From Spartinivicinus ruber (GTDB lineage: Bacteria > Pseudomonadota > Gammaproteobacteria > Pseudomonadales > Zooshikellaceae): a DNA stretch of 64,000 bases. The stretch is taken from NCBI RefSeq assembly GCF_011009015.1, contig NZ_CP048878.1, forward strand, positions 3,502,354 to 3,566,353. Reading direction: 5' to 3'. The notes under the pieces are model-generated. The model ran no database searches. It saw only the letters and a list, made by a program, of their open reading frames with translations, and was not told the origin of the DNA. How positions within the stretch are numbered: position 1 is the stretch's first letter; every line of letters starts with the position of its first letter. A program made the translations under genes and the position numbers. Of this stretch, positions 16,405 to 26,377 are shown in pieces.

Positions 16405-16752
16405 CTAGCTCTTATTTACAACAATATCTATCGCTTCTTTGGCCCATTTAACTAATAGCGTAGGATATTGAATCAACTCTTCAGGCGCAGCATAATATTG
16501 TTTGACTTTGACAATACCTTTGGTTGATGCGTAGGAAAATGGCTGCATACCCTTTTCCAGATACTTCAAACGGGTATTATCGTTCACTCGAAAATAAATA
16601 GTTGTTCCTCTAATAATAGCAAACTGCTTGGCCTCAACCTGTAAACCATACCCACCAAAAATCTGCTTACCTTCAATACACCCTAAAGGCTTGAGCAACT
16701 GTTGTACAGTTTGAATAAACTCGTTAGTTGAAGTTACAGAAATAGCAGTCAT
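16405..16752 (-). CDS. TfoX/Sxy N-terminal domain protein
   Basis: 115 residues matching the TfoX N-terminal domain alone: KQIFGGYGLQVEAKQFAIIRG, IYFRVNDNTR, and the hydrophobic-aromatic stretch ending PTLLVKWAKEAIDI. Full-length TfoX (competence activator) is about 200 residues, so this is a single-domain relative; such proteins often have no proven link to competence. It lies upstream of the HAD gene on the same strand with a gap of 11 bases and is probably co-transcribed. Confidence 0.8.
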   Translation of the reverse strand: MTAISVTSTNEFIQTVQQLLKPLGCIEGKQIFGGYGLQVEAKQFAIIRGTTIYFRVNDNTRLKYLEKGMQPFSYASTKGIVKVKQYYAAPEELIQYPTLLVKWAKEAIDIVVNKS

Positions 16753-16871
16753 TTAAATTCCAGTTATGCCAAGCTTGTAGTGCAGTATATTACATAACCG
16801 ATAGTGATTAAACCTCAAGCAGTTACTATCCCCATTGGAAAGCCCTTAAACAACTTGCTAACCTATTAAGC

Positions 16872-16891
16872 CCCCCTTTTTTCAAAGGGGG
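16872..16891. repeat. Eight-base inverted repeat downstream of the aminopeptidase gene
   Basis: CCCCCTTT (16872-16879) and AAAGGGGG (16884-16891) with a four-base loop, 25 bases past the aminopeptidase stop. On the minus strand no T-run follows. It could be a terminator stem or a dispersed intergenic repeat. Confidence 0.4.
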
Positions 16892-16916
16892 AAGCAGCCT
16901 TTGTGACGCTCTTTTA

Positions 16917-19595
16917 CTACAACTGTTGTTTACTTTTATCCTTAATGCGTTGGCTAATAGCAATACAACGCTCTTCTTGTTGAATAGCCACTTTTAAACG
17001 CTTCTGTACCACGGGGCTGTCAAATGCCAGGTTAGTCAACGCTGCTTGTAACCTTGCTACATTTTCAGGCTGACAGAGCCTTGGCAACAACCGGGAGTAA
17101 GTCGATTTAAACCGGCTATCTTTTTCCTTCAGATCATTCAGCTGGCCAACTATTTGATCCGCATAACCAGCAGATAAAGTAAACTGACTGGTTGGAAATA
17201 AACCATCAACTAAAGAACGTTGCTCTTGTAAAGTCAAATTACTATTATCCCATAATTGTTCCAGCCAATACTGTTTGGCCTTCGCCTGTGGTTGAATTGC
17301 TTTTGCTAACAAAGCCTGACGCTCAGCCCGATCAGAGCTATCTCGACTCAACTCCCGATTAATCCACTGGGCTGCACTAGGAATAGCATATTCATTTAGC
17401 TTAACCACCAGCCGCCAACGCAAATCTTGATCAATAGCTAGACCAGCAATACGACGTTTTAATGCCAAAATATCTTCCACTTTAGCTAAACCTGCAGGCG
17501 TATGAGTAAAGTGGATAAAGGCTTCAAACCAAAAGGCTTGCCAGTCAGAACCAGGCTTGGCTTTTGCCAACTGCTGCCAAGCCAGATTTTCCAATTGAGG
17601 GCCAAAAATTGCCAGCTCTTTTTCATGCAAAACTGCTAGGTAGTCATAACTTTCCTGCAAATTAGCCACTACCTGCCGTACAATCATTTCATTTTTTTCG
17701 ATGGGTAATTGCTGCAGTGCCCACGACAAGTAATTCGTTAGTGGCAATTTAGCAGCCATTACTTGATCCCACTGTCCTTGCCAAACCATAGAACGCAATA
17801 GTGGGTCACTAATCCGTGACAAATGCCGTTTAATGTAATCTTCAGAACGAGAGTCGAGTGCTACTTTGCTATACCCCCAATCATCTACATTTGCAAAGGT
17901 AAAGTCAGGACAGGGGCGCCCAATGGCTGCAGGTACTGATGTTACTTCACCCAAATAGGTAACAGGAATAGGTTTAGCTCGCTTTAATCGCTTAGCATTA
18001 TCATAATACAGCCCGACTAATACTCGCTGAATACGATAGACTGGGTATTTATTTGAAGCTTGCTGAATAATAGAAAAATCACTGATTTTATTATTTTTAC
18101 ATTGATAATGGGTACTAATAGTATTCACTCCAGCAGTACGCAACCATTGCTTGACCCAAGGGGTTAAGTTTTGTTTTGATGCATCCGCTAAACTATTAAA
18201 AAAATCATCGAGCTGAGTATTTCCTCCCGCATATTGCTTTAAATAGTTATGAACACCTTGCTTGAAATTGTCCGGCCCCAAATAATGGGCTAATTGTTTT
18301 AATACTGCCGCACCCTTCCCATACGTAATTCCATCAAAATGGGTAAAGGCATTATTGGTATCCTCCACCTTCACCTCAATGGGATGAGTAGTTACCAGTT
18401 CATCTTCTTCATAAGCCCATAATTTTATCCGTGAATAAAACCGTAACCAGCTATCCTCATAATCAGGATAATGACTCATAGCTAAATGGGCCATATAAGT
18501 GGCAAAGCTTTCATTTAACCATAAGCCATTCCACCAGTCTGCCGTCACTAAATCACCAAACCACATATGAGCCAGCTCATGTAAAATTACGTTAGCACGA
18601 CTTTGACGTAATTCTCGTGTTACTTTTCCCCGTGTTAAATAACGTTCAGAGTAAGTTACTGCAGCCACATTTTCCATACCACCAGCATTAAATTCCGGTA
18701 CAATTAACTGGTCGTATTTTTCATAAGGGTAGTCCAGCCCAAAATAGTCCTGAAAAAAAGTCATACCATGACGGGTTAATTTAAACCACTCTTCAGCATC
18801 CACATAATTAGCCATTGACGGCCGGGCTAACAAACGCAGTGGTGGTATTGCACTATTATCTTCCCACACCTGATAGGGACCAGCATGAAGAGAAATAATG
18901 TATGTACTAAACCGTTCTGAACGGGGAAAATACCAACGCTTCCGATCAGATGATAATCGTTCAATGGTTGACTCCCGCTCGGCGCTAACAACTTGCCACT
19001 CTACGGGTGCATCAACCGTTAATTGATAAGAGGCCTTTAAGTTGGGCTGATCAAATTGAGGAAATAGTTTATTACCATCGTAAGGCTGTAGCTGGGTATG
19101 TAAATATACCTTACCATCTTTTGGGTCAGTAAAACGATGTAATCCTGCCCCATCTTTACTGTAAGAATGACTATATTGAATGGTGACTTGGTTATGGCCC
19201 TGCTTTAATTGGGTAGCAGGCAATTGAATAAACCAGTTGTTGTATTCAGCGTTAACAGGCTTACCATTAATGTGCATGCTATGGACTTTACCTCCTACAA
19301 AATCCAACGTCAGGGGCTGCTCACCCGGTTGCCAGGCAAAATCAACGGTCACTTCACCAGTATAGTCTGGTTTGGTTTTTGAAAGTGACAAAGCTAATTG
19401 ATACGACACATCACGTACTTGTTGATAGCGCTGTTTAGCATATTCGTGGGTAAGGTTAGCTTCAGCAGCCCTACTCCATTGCTTTTTCGAGCCTGTTTGT
19501 TGCGATAGTTGTGTCGTACAACCAGCAATCAGGGAGATCGTTAGTCCAGTAGTTAATAATCGATTCCAAGTCCCTGATCGAGAAGTATTATCCAT
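16917..19595 (-). CDS. M1-family lipoprotein aminopeptidase (PepN-like)
   Basis: 892 residues from the ATG at 19595. A further 20 codons are open upstream, but only this start places a lipoprotein signal (LLTTGLTISLIAGC) at the N-terminus, with AGGGA eight bases ahead of it. The catalytic domain has the substrate motif GGMEN near residue 304 and the zinc site HELAH near 339, followed by WLNESFATY (third ligand Glu). The C-terminal half is helical as in ERAP-like enzymes. The product should remove N-terminal residues from peptides at the outer membrane or in the periplasm; classical PepN is cytoplasmic. It follows the amidotransferase gene closely (about 17 bases) and may share its transcript. 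Confidence 0.85.
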   Translation of the reverse strand: MDNTSRSGTWNRLLTTGLTISLIAGCTTQLSQQTGSKKQWSRAAEANLTHEYAKQRYQQVRDVSYQLALSLSKTKPDYTGEVTVDFAWQPGEQPLTLDFVGGKVHSMHINGKPVNAEYNNWFIQLPATQLKQGHNQVTIQYSHSYSKDGAGLHRFTDPKDGKVYLHTQLQPYDGNKLFPQFDQPNLKASYQLTVDAPVEWQVVSAERESTIERLSSDRKRWYFPRSERFSTYIISLHAGPYQVWEDNSAIPPLRLLARPSMANYVDAEEWFKLTRHGMTFFQDYFGLDYPYEKYDQLIVPEFNAGGMENVAAVTYSERYLTRGKVTRELRQSRANVILHELAHMWFGDLVTADWWNGLWLNESFATYMAHLAMSHYPDYEDSWLRFYSRIKLWAYEEDELVTTHPIEVKVEDTNNAFTHFDGITYGKGAAVLKQLAHYLGPDNFKQGVHNYLKQYAGGNTQLDDFFNSLADASKQNLTPWVKQWLRTAGVNTISTHYQCKNNKISDFSIIQQASNKYPVYRIQRVLVGLYYDNAKRLKRAKPIPVTYLGEVTSVPAAIGRPCPDFTFANVDDWGYSKVALDSRSEDYIKRHLSRISDPLLRSMVWQGQWDQVMAAKLPLTNYLSWALQQLPIEKNEMIVRQVVANLQESYDYLAVLHEKELAIFGPQLENLAWQQLAKAKPGSDWQAFWFEAFIHFTHTPAGLAKVEDILALKRRIAGLAIDQDLRWRLVVKLNEYAIPSAAQWINRELSRDSSDRAERQALLAKAIQPQAKAKQYWLEQLWDNSNLTLQEQRSLVDGLFPTSQFTLSAGYADQIVGQLNDLKEKDSRFKSTYSRLLPRLCQPENVARLQAALTNLAFDSPVVQKRLKVAIQQEERCIAISQRIKDKSKQQL

Positions 19596-19612
19596 TCCTG
19601 TTTTCCCTGGTT

Positions 19613-20326
19613 TTATTGATTTTGTATAGATTCCTGAATAAAGGCAGCTACCCACTGAATAACTCGTTCACTATCGACGGGCGCAGCCATGGAGTATTCA
19701 GCTTCACGTACCCGTTCGGGAGAGTATTTTTCACTTCTGAGTTTAAGCAAATCATGACAATATGCTTTAGTAAATTCAGGATGTCCCTGAATGCCTAACC
19801 ATTTACCCTGCTGAATGATATAGTTAGGACAAAACTGGCTGCCACCCAGTATTTCAGTTTTATCGGGCAGTTCCACCACTTGATCTTGATGGCTGACCAA
19901 TAAATCCACTTCTGGCTTAAATGGTTGCATCCAACTTTTCGGCTGTTTTATTTGGTTAAATGAAACGCCGATCCCCCAACCTTTTGCTGATTTTTCAACC
20001 TTTCCTCCTAGCACCTCAGCCATTAATTGATGGCCAAAACAAATCCCTACAAAAGGTTTATTTGCTTGATACAACTGTCGTAAAAATTCCAACAAAGCTG
20101 TCAACCAAGGCAGTGGCTCATAAGCACCAAACCGGCTTCCTGTGGTTAAATAAGCATCACAGCAATCAATATTGTCAGGCAATACTCCTTGTGTGGCGTC
20201 AAAGCACTGCCACTCAACTATCACCCCAGCTCGTTCAAAAACCGCTTTAAATTGCTCAGGATAATCACCGTGAGCAGGCTGTAATTCTGTTGTAACATGG
20301 TCACATTGAAGTAAACCCAACCTCAT
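19613..20326 (-). CDS. Class I glutamine amidotransferase-like hydrolase
   Basis: 237 residues from ATG 20326 (AGGG eight bases upstream; a longer frame runs into the upstream dehydrogenase gene). Catalytic triad: Cys96 in GICFGHQLMAEVLGG, His and Glu in GIQGHPEF. This branch includes GMP-synthase-like GATases and gamma-glutamyl hydrolases. In this operon, after a gamma-glutamyl ligase and two oxidative enzymes, release of glutamate from a gamma-glutamyl acid (an IpuF-like step) is the likely role. The start is only a few bases after the dehydrogenase stop. Confidence 0.8.
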   Translation of the reverse strand: MRLGLLQCDHVTTELQPAHGDYPEQFKAVFERAGVIVEWQCFDATQGVLPDNIDCCDAYLTTGSRFGAYEPLPWLTALLEFLRQLYQANKPFVGICFGHQLMAEVLGGKVEKSAKGWGIGVSFNQIKQPKSWMQPFKPEVDLLVSHQDQVVELPDKTEILGGSQFCPNYIIQQGKWLGIQGHPEFTKAYCHDLLKLRSEKYSPERVREAEYSMAAPVDSERVIQWVAAFIQESIQNQ

Positions 20327-20331
20327 TATCA

Positions 20332-21525
20332 TCACCCTGAAAATTCCAATGTGCCTGTAATGGCATTGGCACAAAGTGTCGCATACTCATCAACGGATAA
20401 TAAAATAGGGTTTGTCGCTGCAGAAGGGTCTTTAATTGCCAGCTCGGCCAGCTCTTCCACATCACTTAGTGCCACCCCCACAGCATTTAAGGTATGAGGA
20501 ATACCCAGTCGATCCCGTAAACTTAAAACCCACTCCATAAATCCCGCAAAGTCCGCTTGCGGTAAATTAATATATTTAGCCAGCTGCACAATACGACCTG
20601 ATATTTTCGCGTGGTTAGCCATTAAAACATACGGCATAAGTATTGCATTAAGTAAACCATGGTGGGCATTATAGCGGGCTCCCATGGGGTGAGCTAACGC
20701 ATGCATCGCTCCCAAGCCTCGTTGAAAAGCCGTTGCCCCCATACAAGAAGCCACTAACATATGAGTTCTTGCTTCAATATCTTCACTTTTTACATAGGCT
20801 CTGGGTAAATATTGACGAATTAGCCGAATCGCTTCGACTGCAATCCCTGCTGCCATTGGGTGATAACCCGGCGCACAAAATGCTTCCAAATTATGGGCTA
20901 ATGCATCCATACCAGTAGCAGCCGTTAAATTAGCCGGTAAACACAAGGTTAACTCTGGGTCTAACAACACCTGGCAAGGTAGCATTTTGGGGTGAAAAAT
21001 TATCTTCTTTAACTGAACTTTTTCATCCGTAATGACTGCGGCCCTACCCACTTCAGAACCTGTACCAGCCGTAGTTGGTACGGCAACTACGGGTACAATT
21101 TTATCCGCATCAGCCTGCTTCCAATTATCGCCAATATCTTCAAAATCCCAGAGAGATTTAGTTTGCCCTACCATTAACGCAATGGCTTTACCAGTATCCA
21201 AAGCACTACCGCCACCAATAGCAATCACGCCATCATGTTGGTGATAACGAAATTGTGTCACTCCCGCCATCACTTGTTGGCCAGTTGGATTGCCACTGAT
21301 TTTGGTGAACACCGTTAATTTCAGTCCACCCCGGGCAATTTTACCAATTAATGCTGTAAACACAGGTAACTGCGCTAACACTGGGTCTATTACAACCAGT
21401 GGCGATTGAATATCATGTTGCAAACAAAGCTCAGGCAACAGCTGTCGTTCACCAACACCCAATAAAATAGCGGTAGGAAAATGCCAGCGACAAGGCATTT
21501 GTTCGATCACTGAAGTGTATTCCAT
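20332..21525 (-). CDS. Iron-containing alcohol dehydrogenase
   Basis: 397-residue group III alcohol dehydrogenase. The NAD-binding loop GGGSALDTGKAIAL, the TTAGTGSEVGRAAVI segment and the metal-binding region GAMHALAHPMGARYNAHHG are all intact. It overlaps the upstream aldehyde dehydrogenase stop by one base (TAATG). In this operon it could oxidise the hydroxyl of a gamma-glutamylated amino alcohol to the aldehyde. 4-hydroxybutyrate-type substrates are an alternative. Confidence 0.88.
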   Translation of the reverse strand: MEYTSVIEQMPCRWHFPTAILLGVGERQLLPELCLQHDIQSPLVVIDPVLAQLPVFTALIGKIARGGLKLTVFTKISGNPTGQQVMAGVTQFRYHQHDGVIAIGGGSALDTGKAIALMVGQTKSLWDFEDIGDNWKQADADKIVPVVAVPTTAGTGSEVGRAAVITDEKVQLKKIIFHPKMLPCQVLLDPELTLCLPANLTAATGMDALAHNLEAFCAPGYHPMAAGIAVEAIRLIRQYLPRAYVKSEDIEARTHMLVASCMGATAFQRGLGAMHALAHPMGARYNAHHGLLNAILMPYVLMANHAKISGRIVQLAKYINLPQADFAGFMEWVLSLRDRLGIPHTLNAVGVALSDVEELAELAIKDPSAATNPILLSVDEYATLCANAITGTLEFSG

Positions 21526-22952
21526 TACGGCTGCCCCTTAAAATGATACGACTTGGGTCGTGTCACTGTTTCATAACCCCAATTAGATAAACAATAGCCT
21601 TTACCGGATGCTTTTATCCCAGTCCATGCCAATGCGGGGTCTAAATAATCACAACGGTTTAAAAATACCGTGCCCACGGCCAATTGGCTGGCCATGTTTC
21701 TGGTTATTTCACTGTCTTTACCATAAATAGCAGCCGTAAGACCATAAGCGGAGTCATTGATTAACTCAACTGCCTGCAGGTCACTATCCACTTTCATCAC
21801 TGGTAAAACAGGTCCAAAGGTTTCTTCTGTCATCACCGCCATTTGATGATTTACCCCAGTTAATATCTGAGGTGCTAAATAGGCACTGTCAACTGTATTA
21901 ATTTTGAGTGGAGGATTATTCACCTTTTCATCAACAAATAATCGGTAGTCAAGTCTTGCTTCGGCCCCTTGTTCTATAGCCTGTTGAATTTGTGTTAGCA
22001 CTTGACTGGCCGCACGGGCTCTAACCATAGGCCCAAGGGTTGTGTGTTGATTCTCTGGATGACCAAGTTGATATTGTTTAACAGCATCAATAATCATTGG
22101 TAAACATTGGTCGTACACCTCCTGATGGATATATAGCCGCTCAATGCCACAACAAGATTGGCCACTATTAAAAAACGCCCCATCGACCACACTGGCAACA
22201 CTCGACTTAAGATCAGCATCAGGTCGTATATAAGCAGCATCTTTGCCACCCAACTCTAAGCTAATAGTTTTAAAGTGACCAGCGAGTTGTTTCTCCACCT
22301 GCTTCCCTACAGCCACAGACCCAGTTAACACCACATGGTTAATTTCCTTGGCAGTTAATAGTTCACCTGTCGTTTGGTGATCAAGATGCAAATATTGAAA
22401 TACTCCTTCCGGCAACTGAGCTTGCTTAAACGCTTCTGCTAACCATTCAGCACAACGCGGCGTTTGTGAAGAATGTTTTAAGATCACTCCATTACCAGCC
22501 ACTAGCGCCGGAATAATCGAATTAATAGCAGTTAATAAAGGGTAATTCCAAGGAGCAATCACCATCACCAGACCCAATGGTTCTCGCACTAATTTATTGT
22601 TAAAGCCAGGCCTATAGGGTAACTGGGCAGGTGCTAAGGCAGACTCAGCCACCTCCAACATATAATTTGCCCGCTCAACCATAACAGATACTTCACGCTC
22701 TGCTTGTAATAACGGGCGCCCCATTTGCCAACAAATATCCCGCCCTATCGCTTGCTGTTGACTGAGGCAATAATTCATCGCTTTCTGGCAATAGGCAACT
22801 CGCTCACTCAAAGCTAGTTTACACCACAGTTGTTGAGCTTTAATGGCATTTGTTAGCGTCGCAACAACCTGCCTTTTATTTGCATAGGGCCGTTCTAACC
22901 ATACCTGATTATTGATGGGAGAAATTGTTTGAAATACGGCGTTGGTGGACAT
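21525..22952 (-). CDS. NAD(P)-dependent aldehyde dehydrogenase
   Basis: 475 residues. The fold signatures are clear: VIAPWNYPLLTAINSIIPAL, VVLTGSVAVGKQV, SLELGGKDAAYI (general base Glu) and FFNSGQSCCGIERLYI (catalytic Cys). It has a good AGGAAAGAGG binding site. It sits between the glutamine-synthetase-like ligase and the alcohol dehydrogenase, so its substrate is probably the gamma-glutamyl aldehyde made in the same pathway. Classed with succinate-semialdehyde/PuuC-like enzymes only by general similarity. Confidence 0.88.
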   Translation of the reverse strand: MSTNAVFQTISPINNQVWLERPYANKRQVVATLTNAIKAQQLWCKLALSERVAYCQKAMNYCLSQQQAIGRDICWQMGRPLLQAEREVSVMVERANYMLEVAESALAPAQLPYRPGFNNKLVREPLGLVMVIAPWNYPLLTAINSIIPALVAGNGVILKHSSQTPRCAEWLAEAFKQAQLPEGVFQYLHLDHQTTGELLTAKEINHVVLTGSVAVGKQVEKQLAGHFKTISLELGGKDAAYIRPDADLKSSVASVVDGAFFNSGQSCCGIERLYIHQEVYDQCLPMIIDAVKQYQLGHPENQHTTLGPMVRARAASQVLTQIQQAIEQGAEARLDYRLFVDEKVNNPPLKINTVDSAYLAPQILTGVNHQMAVMTEETFGPVLPVMKVDSDLQAVELINDSAYGLTAAIYGKDSEITRNMASQLAVGTVFLNRCDYLDPALAWTGIKASGKGYCLSNWGYETVTRPKSYHFKGQP

Positions 22953-22968
22953 CCTCTTTCCTCACTTA

Positions 22969-24351
22969 TTAAATAATTTCAAAATACCGCTCTAGCTCCC
23001 AGTCGGTAATATGTTTTTGAAACTCCCGCACTTCCCACTCACGGGAAGCAGCAAAATGCTCGACAAAAGCAGTGCCAAAATAATCACGAGCAACACTTGA
23101 TTGCCGAAACCGTTGAGCAGCTTCCCATAAAGTGGCTGGTAATGCTTGCTCCTCAGGAATGGTTGTATCATAGGCATTGCCAACAATCGCTGGTGACGGC
23201 TCGGCTGCTGAACGAACCCCTAATAACCCCCCTGCAATTGTTGCAGCCAAAGCCAAATAAGGATTGGCATCAGCAGCACCCAACCGCATTTCCAACCGCT
23301 GGCTTTGCTCACCACCGGAAATAACTCGAATAGCCGTGGTACGATTTTCGAATCCCCAGGTCGCATGGGTGGGTGCCCAAAAACCAGGTATCAGCCGCCG
23401 ATAACTATTAATGGTTGGGGCCAGTAAAGGTAAAAATTCTGGCAGCTGTTGCTGTAAGCCACCTATAAAATAACGCTGTACCTCACTCATGGTATGTTTT
23501 TGATCAGCAGCGTAAAATACCGGTTGGCCTGTATTTTTATCAACCAGGGAAAGATGAATATGGCCGCTTTGCCCAGGGTATTCATTAGACCACTTCGCCA
23601 TAAATGTGGCCATTCGCTGATTTTTTTGTGCCCATACTTTAATAAACGTTTTAAATAGAGCGGCTTTATCTGCTGCATTTAAGGCATCATCTACACTCAA
23701 TGCTGCTTCCAACACACCAGGCCCCGTTTCCGTGTGCAACCCTTCAATGGGAAAGTCCATGGATTCAGCAAGGTTTAATATTTCATGGTACCACTGAGCA
23801 TGAACACTATTACGTAAAATCGAATACCCAAAATAATCAGGCGTAGCTGGTTTTAACTGACGAAACCCTTTTTCATGGGCACTATCAGGGGTTTCATCAA
23901 ACAGAAAAAACTCATATTCAAACGCCGCTTTAACCTGATAACCCATATCATCAGCGGTTTGCAATACCCTACGCAATAAGCCACGAGGGCATAACGCTTC
24001 AGCACGGCCCGTTAACTGACCTAAAATCAGTAGCATATTGTCTTCTAATGGAAGCTCACGGCAGGTGTTGGGTAATAGCTCAACCGCTGCATCAGGATAA
24101 CCTGTATGCCACCCAGTATAAGAAACGTTATCGTATAGTTGGTCTTTGATGTCCCAACCTAAAATCACATCACAAAAAGAAAAACCAGAATCAACCGCTT
24201 TAAAAAATTTATCCCGGCTCATGTATTTACCGCGCATAAGGCCATCCAAGTCAAATAGCCCCACCTTAATATGAGATAGCTCCCGTTCTTTAACCAGCTG
24301 AGCTAAGTCTTGTCGATTGGCAACTTGTCGCGCAGTTATTGGATCTGCCAT
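22969..24351 (-). CDS. Glutamine-synthetase-family gamma-glutamyl-amine ligase (PuuA/IpuC-like)
   Basis: 460 residues from ATG 24351, which has AAGGA seven bases upstream (the ATG at 24369 lacks this). Glutamine synthetase type III/PuuA-like fold: VGLFDLDGLMRGKYMSRDKF near the N-terminus, EYEFFLFDE, the ATP/Glu region GQSGHIHLSL, and ENRTTAIRVI with RLEMRLGAADANPYLALAA near the C-terminus. These enzymes join glutamate to an amine using ATP. The neighbours suggest an amino alcohol rather than putrescine as acceptor. Confidence 0.85.
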   Translation of the reverse strand: MADPITARQVANRQDLAQLVKERELSHIKVGLFDLDGLMRGKYMSRDKFFKAVDSGFSFCDVILGWDIKDQLYDNVSYTGWHTGYPDAAVELLPNTCRELPLEDNMLLILGQLTGRAEALCPRGLLRRVLQTADDMGYQVKAAFEYEFFLFDETPDSAHEKGFRQLKPATPDYFGYSILRNSVHAQWYHEILNLAESMDFPIEGLHTETGPGVLEAALSVDDALNAADKAALFKTFIKVWAQKNQRMATFMAKWSNEYPGQSGHIHLSLVDKNTGQPVFYAADQKHTMSEVQRYFIGGLQQQLPEFLPLLAPTINSYRRLIPGFWAPTHATWGFENRTTAIRVISGGEQSQRLEMRLGAADANPYLALAATIAGGLLGVRSAAEPSPAIVGNAYDTTIPEEQALPATLWEAAQRFRQSSVARDYFGTAFVEHFAASREWEVREFQKHITDWELERYFEII

Positions 24352-24407
24352 TGTAACTTCCTTATTCAATACAGCGTATTAATTCGAAATAGATGGTTAG
24401 GATGTTC

Positions 24408-25844
24408 TTAGGTTAATTCAGCAGAGGCTTTGGCAATAGCCGCTAATTCCTCTTCTGGAGCTTGTGCCACTAAATGGTGACGACTATAGAGAGCAAAATA
24501 AGCCAATAACACCAGAAAAAATAATGCTGACCAGGCAGCCGCGGCTAAATTAACCATAAACGTACTGATTAACGCAATAACGGCTAAAAACAAAGCAATC
24601 GCTGCCGTATATACACCCCCTGGCGTATAATAGGGCCGCTTTAATTCAGGTGCTTTTTTTCTCAGTAAAATATGGGAAAGCATCATCATGCCATAAGAAA
24701 TAGTGGCACCAAACACTGCCATGGTTATGAGTAAATCCCCTTCACCAGTTAACGATAGGCCAAAACCCAAAACACCGGGCACAATCAATGCTACTGCTGG
24801 TGCTTTTCGTTGATTAGTTAATGATAAAAATCGTGGTAAATAGCCCGCTCGGGATAAAGCAAACACTTGCCGTGAATAGGCAAAAATAATAGAAAAAAAG
24901 CTGGCAATTAAACCTGCCAGGCCAACCACATTGACAAATACCGAAGCACTGGAACCTTTGCCATATACCGCCTCTAGCGCACCAACCAGGGGGGCTCCAT
25001 GGTTTTGTATCAACGCAGCTCCTGCCCCACCGGGCGCTAAAAATAGCACCAAGCCCGCTAATAATAATAAAACCATCATGGCCCAAATGATCCCTTTTGG
25101 CATATCTTTAGCTGGTTGCTGAGCTTCCTCCGCCGCGAGTGGTACCCCTTCTACCGCTAAAAACAGCCACATGGCAAAAGGTAGTGCACTCCAAATCCCG
25201 ATCCAGCCATTAGGCAACCAAGCACTGGCACCCAATGCATCAGAATTAATGGGGATATCCAGCAAATTTGCCCACTGAAAATGGGGAAACATACCTACCA
25301 CAAAAACACCAATGGCCAATAGTGCCAAGGCTGTAATCACAAACATCAGCTTGAGTGCTTCCCCTACCCCGACCAAATGAACAGCAATAAAAACACTATA
25401 AAAAGCCAGGTAAACCCATGGCCCATTGATGCCAAGCAACGAATTGACATAATGGCCAATAAAGACGGCAATAGCCGCCGGTGCAATCGCATATTCTAAT
25501 AAAATCGCACTGCCGGTAATGAAACCACCCCAAGGTCCCATCGCTTGCCGGGCAAAGCCATAACCACCGCCAGCTGTAGGAATAGCAGCGGATAACTCCG
25601 CCAAAGCAAAGACTAAACAGCAATACATAATAGCCATCACAATCGTTGCCACTAACATGCCACCAAAACCTGCCTGGGTTAAACCGAAATTCCACCCGGA
25701 AAAATCACCGGATATAACATAAGAAACACCAAGACTGGCAAGCAATACCCAACCAGCTGCACCTTGCTTTAGTTGGCGTTTAGAAAAATACTCCGTAGAA
25801 ACCGTTTCATAACTGATGACTGAAGAAGAATTGATTTCTGTCAT
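24408..25844 (-). CDS. APC-superfamily permease, ethanolamine-permease-like
   Basis: 478 residues, twelve membrane segments, LeuT-like APC fold (GVSYVISGDFSGWNFGLTQAG, LAELSAAIPTAGGGYGFARQAMGP, LFLAVEGVPLAAEEA). The GDFSGWNFGL and TAGGGYGFAR segments are typical of the ethanolamine permease branch. The start at 25844 has AAGGA five bases upstream; an upstream ATG adds 23 residues without support. First gene of the five-gene operon. Substrate inferred from sequence type and neighbours. Confidence 0.82.
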   Translation of the reverse strand: MTEINSSSVISYETVSTEYFSKRQLKQGAAGWVLLASLGVSYVISGDFSGWNFGLTQAGFGGMLVATIVMAIMYCCLVFALAELSAAIPTAGGGYGFARQAMGPWGGFITGSAILLEYAIAPAAIAVFIGHYVNSLLGINGPWVYLAFYSVFIAVHLVGVGEALKLMFVITALALLAIGVFVVGMFPHFQWANLLDIPINSDALGASAWLPNGWIGIWSALPFAMWLFLAVEGVPLAAEEAQQPAKDMPKGIIWAMMVLLLLAGLVLFLAPGGAGAALIQNHGAPLVGALEAVYGKGSSASVFVNVVGLAGLIASFFSIIFAYSRQVFALSRAGYLPRFLSLTNQRKAPAVALIVPGVLGFGLSLTGEGDLLITMAVFGATISYGMMMLSHILLRKKAPELKRPYYTPGGVYTAAIALFLAVIALISTFMVNLAAAAWSALFFLVLLAYFALYSRHHLVAQAPEEELAAIAKASAELT

Positions 25845-26377
25845 AACTTTCCTTGTTATTATCCTCAGGCTCAAAAGCTTGGGTACAGTAATTAGCGAGC
25901 AAAACTCCATCACCAGACAGGTTATTAAAGGATCTTTGGCGAAGGAATTATTATTTTTATTTTATACTTTTGGCTATAGAAACCATCTGCTGGGTGATTT
26001 TTCAACCGACAAATAGCTGCTCACTTACTCAACAAATAAGCCAGTGCCAGTTACTATTTGCCAATAACAGTATAATGCAGATTAGCTCCCATTAAACTGC
26101 CATAATAATGCTACCATATCACTGAAAGACGGGTGCTGTATACCTATGTTAAAAATGAGAGAAAGAAAGTCAGCTATGATACATAACAATAATTTACAAA
26201 ATAAACGCTATTATTTAATTAGGGAGCTATCGACACTCACAACAAAATATTAGAATTATATAACTATTCTCTTAATACAATGAGATAGAGTATAACTAAA
26301 GTGTATTAAGTGAATTACCCGTTAACAGGGAATTTTGTTATTCTCATGGGTAACCCCGTTGGTAGAGAGGCATAATC
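25845..26377. other. AT-rich control region of about 530 bases
   Basis: Lies between the divergent permease operon and the cNMP-binding gene, so it must hold both promoters. Repeated TATA-like words (for example near 26250-26300) are present but no confident -35/-10 pair, riboswitch or operator was recognised. A 66-codon open frame at its left end has no binding site. Confidence 0.35.

Noticed and set aside
24931-25122. Open frames on the opposite strand of the permease and of other long genes
   Set aside because: Shadows of strongly coding frames without binding sites or family features.
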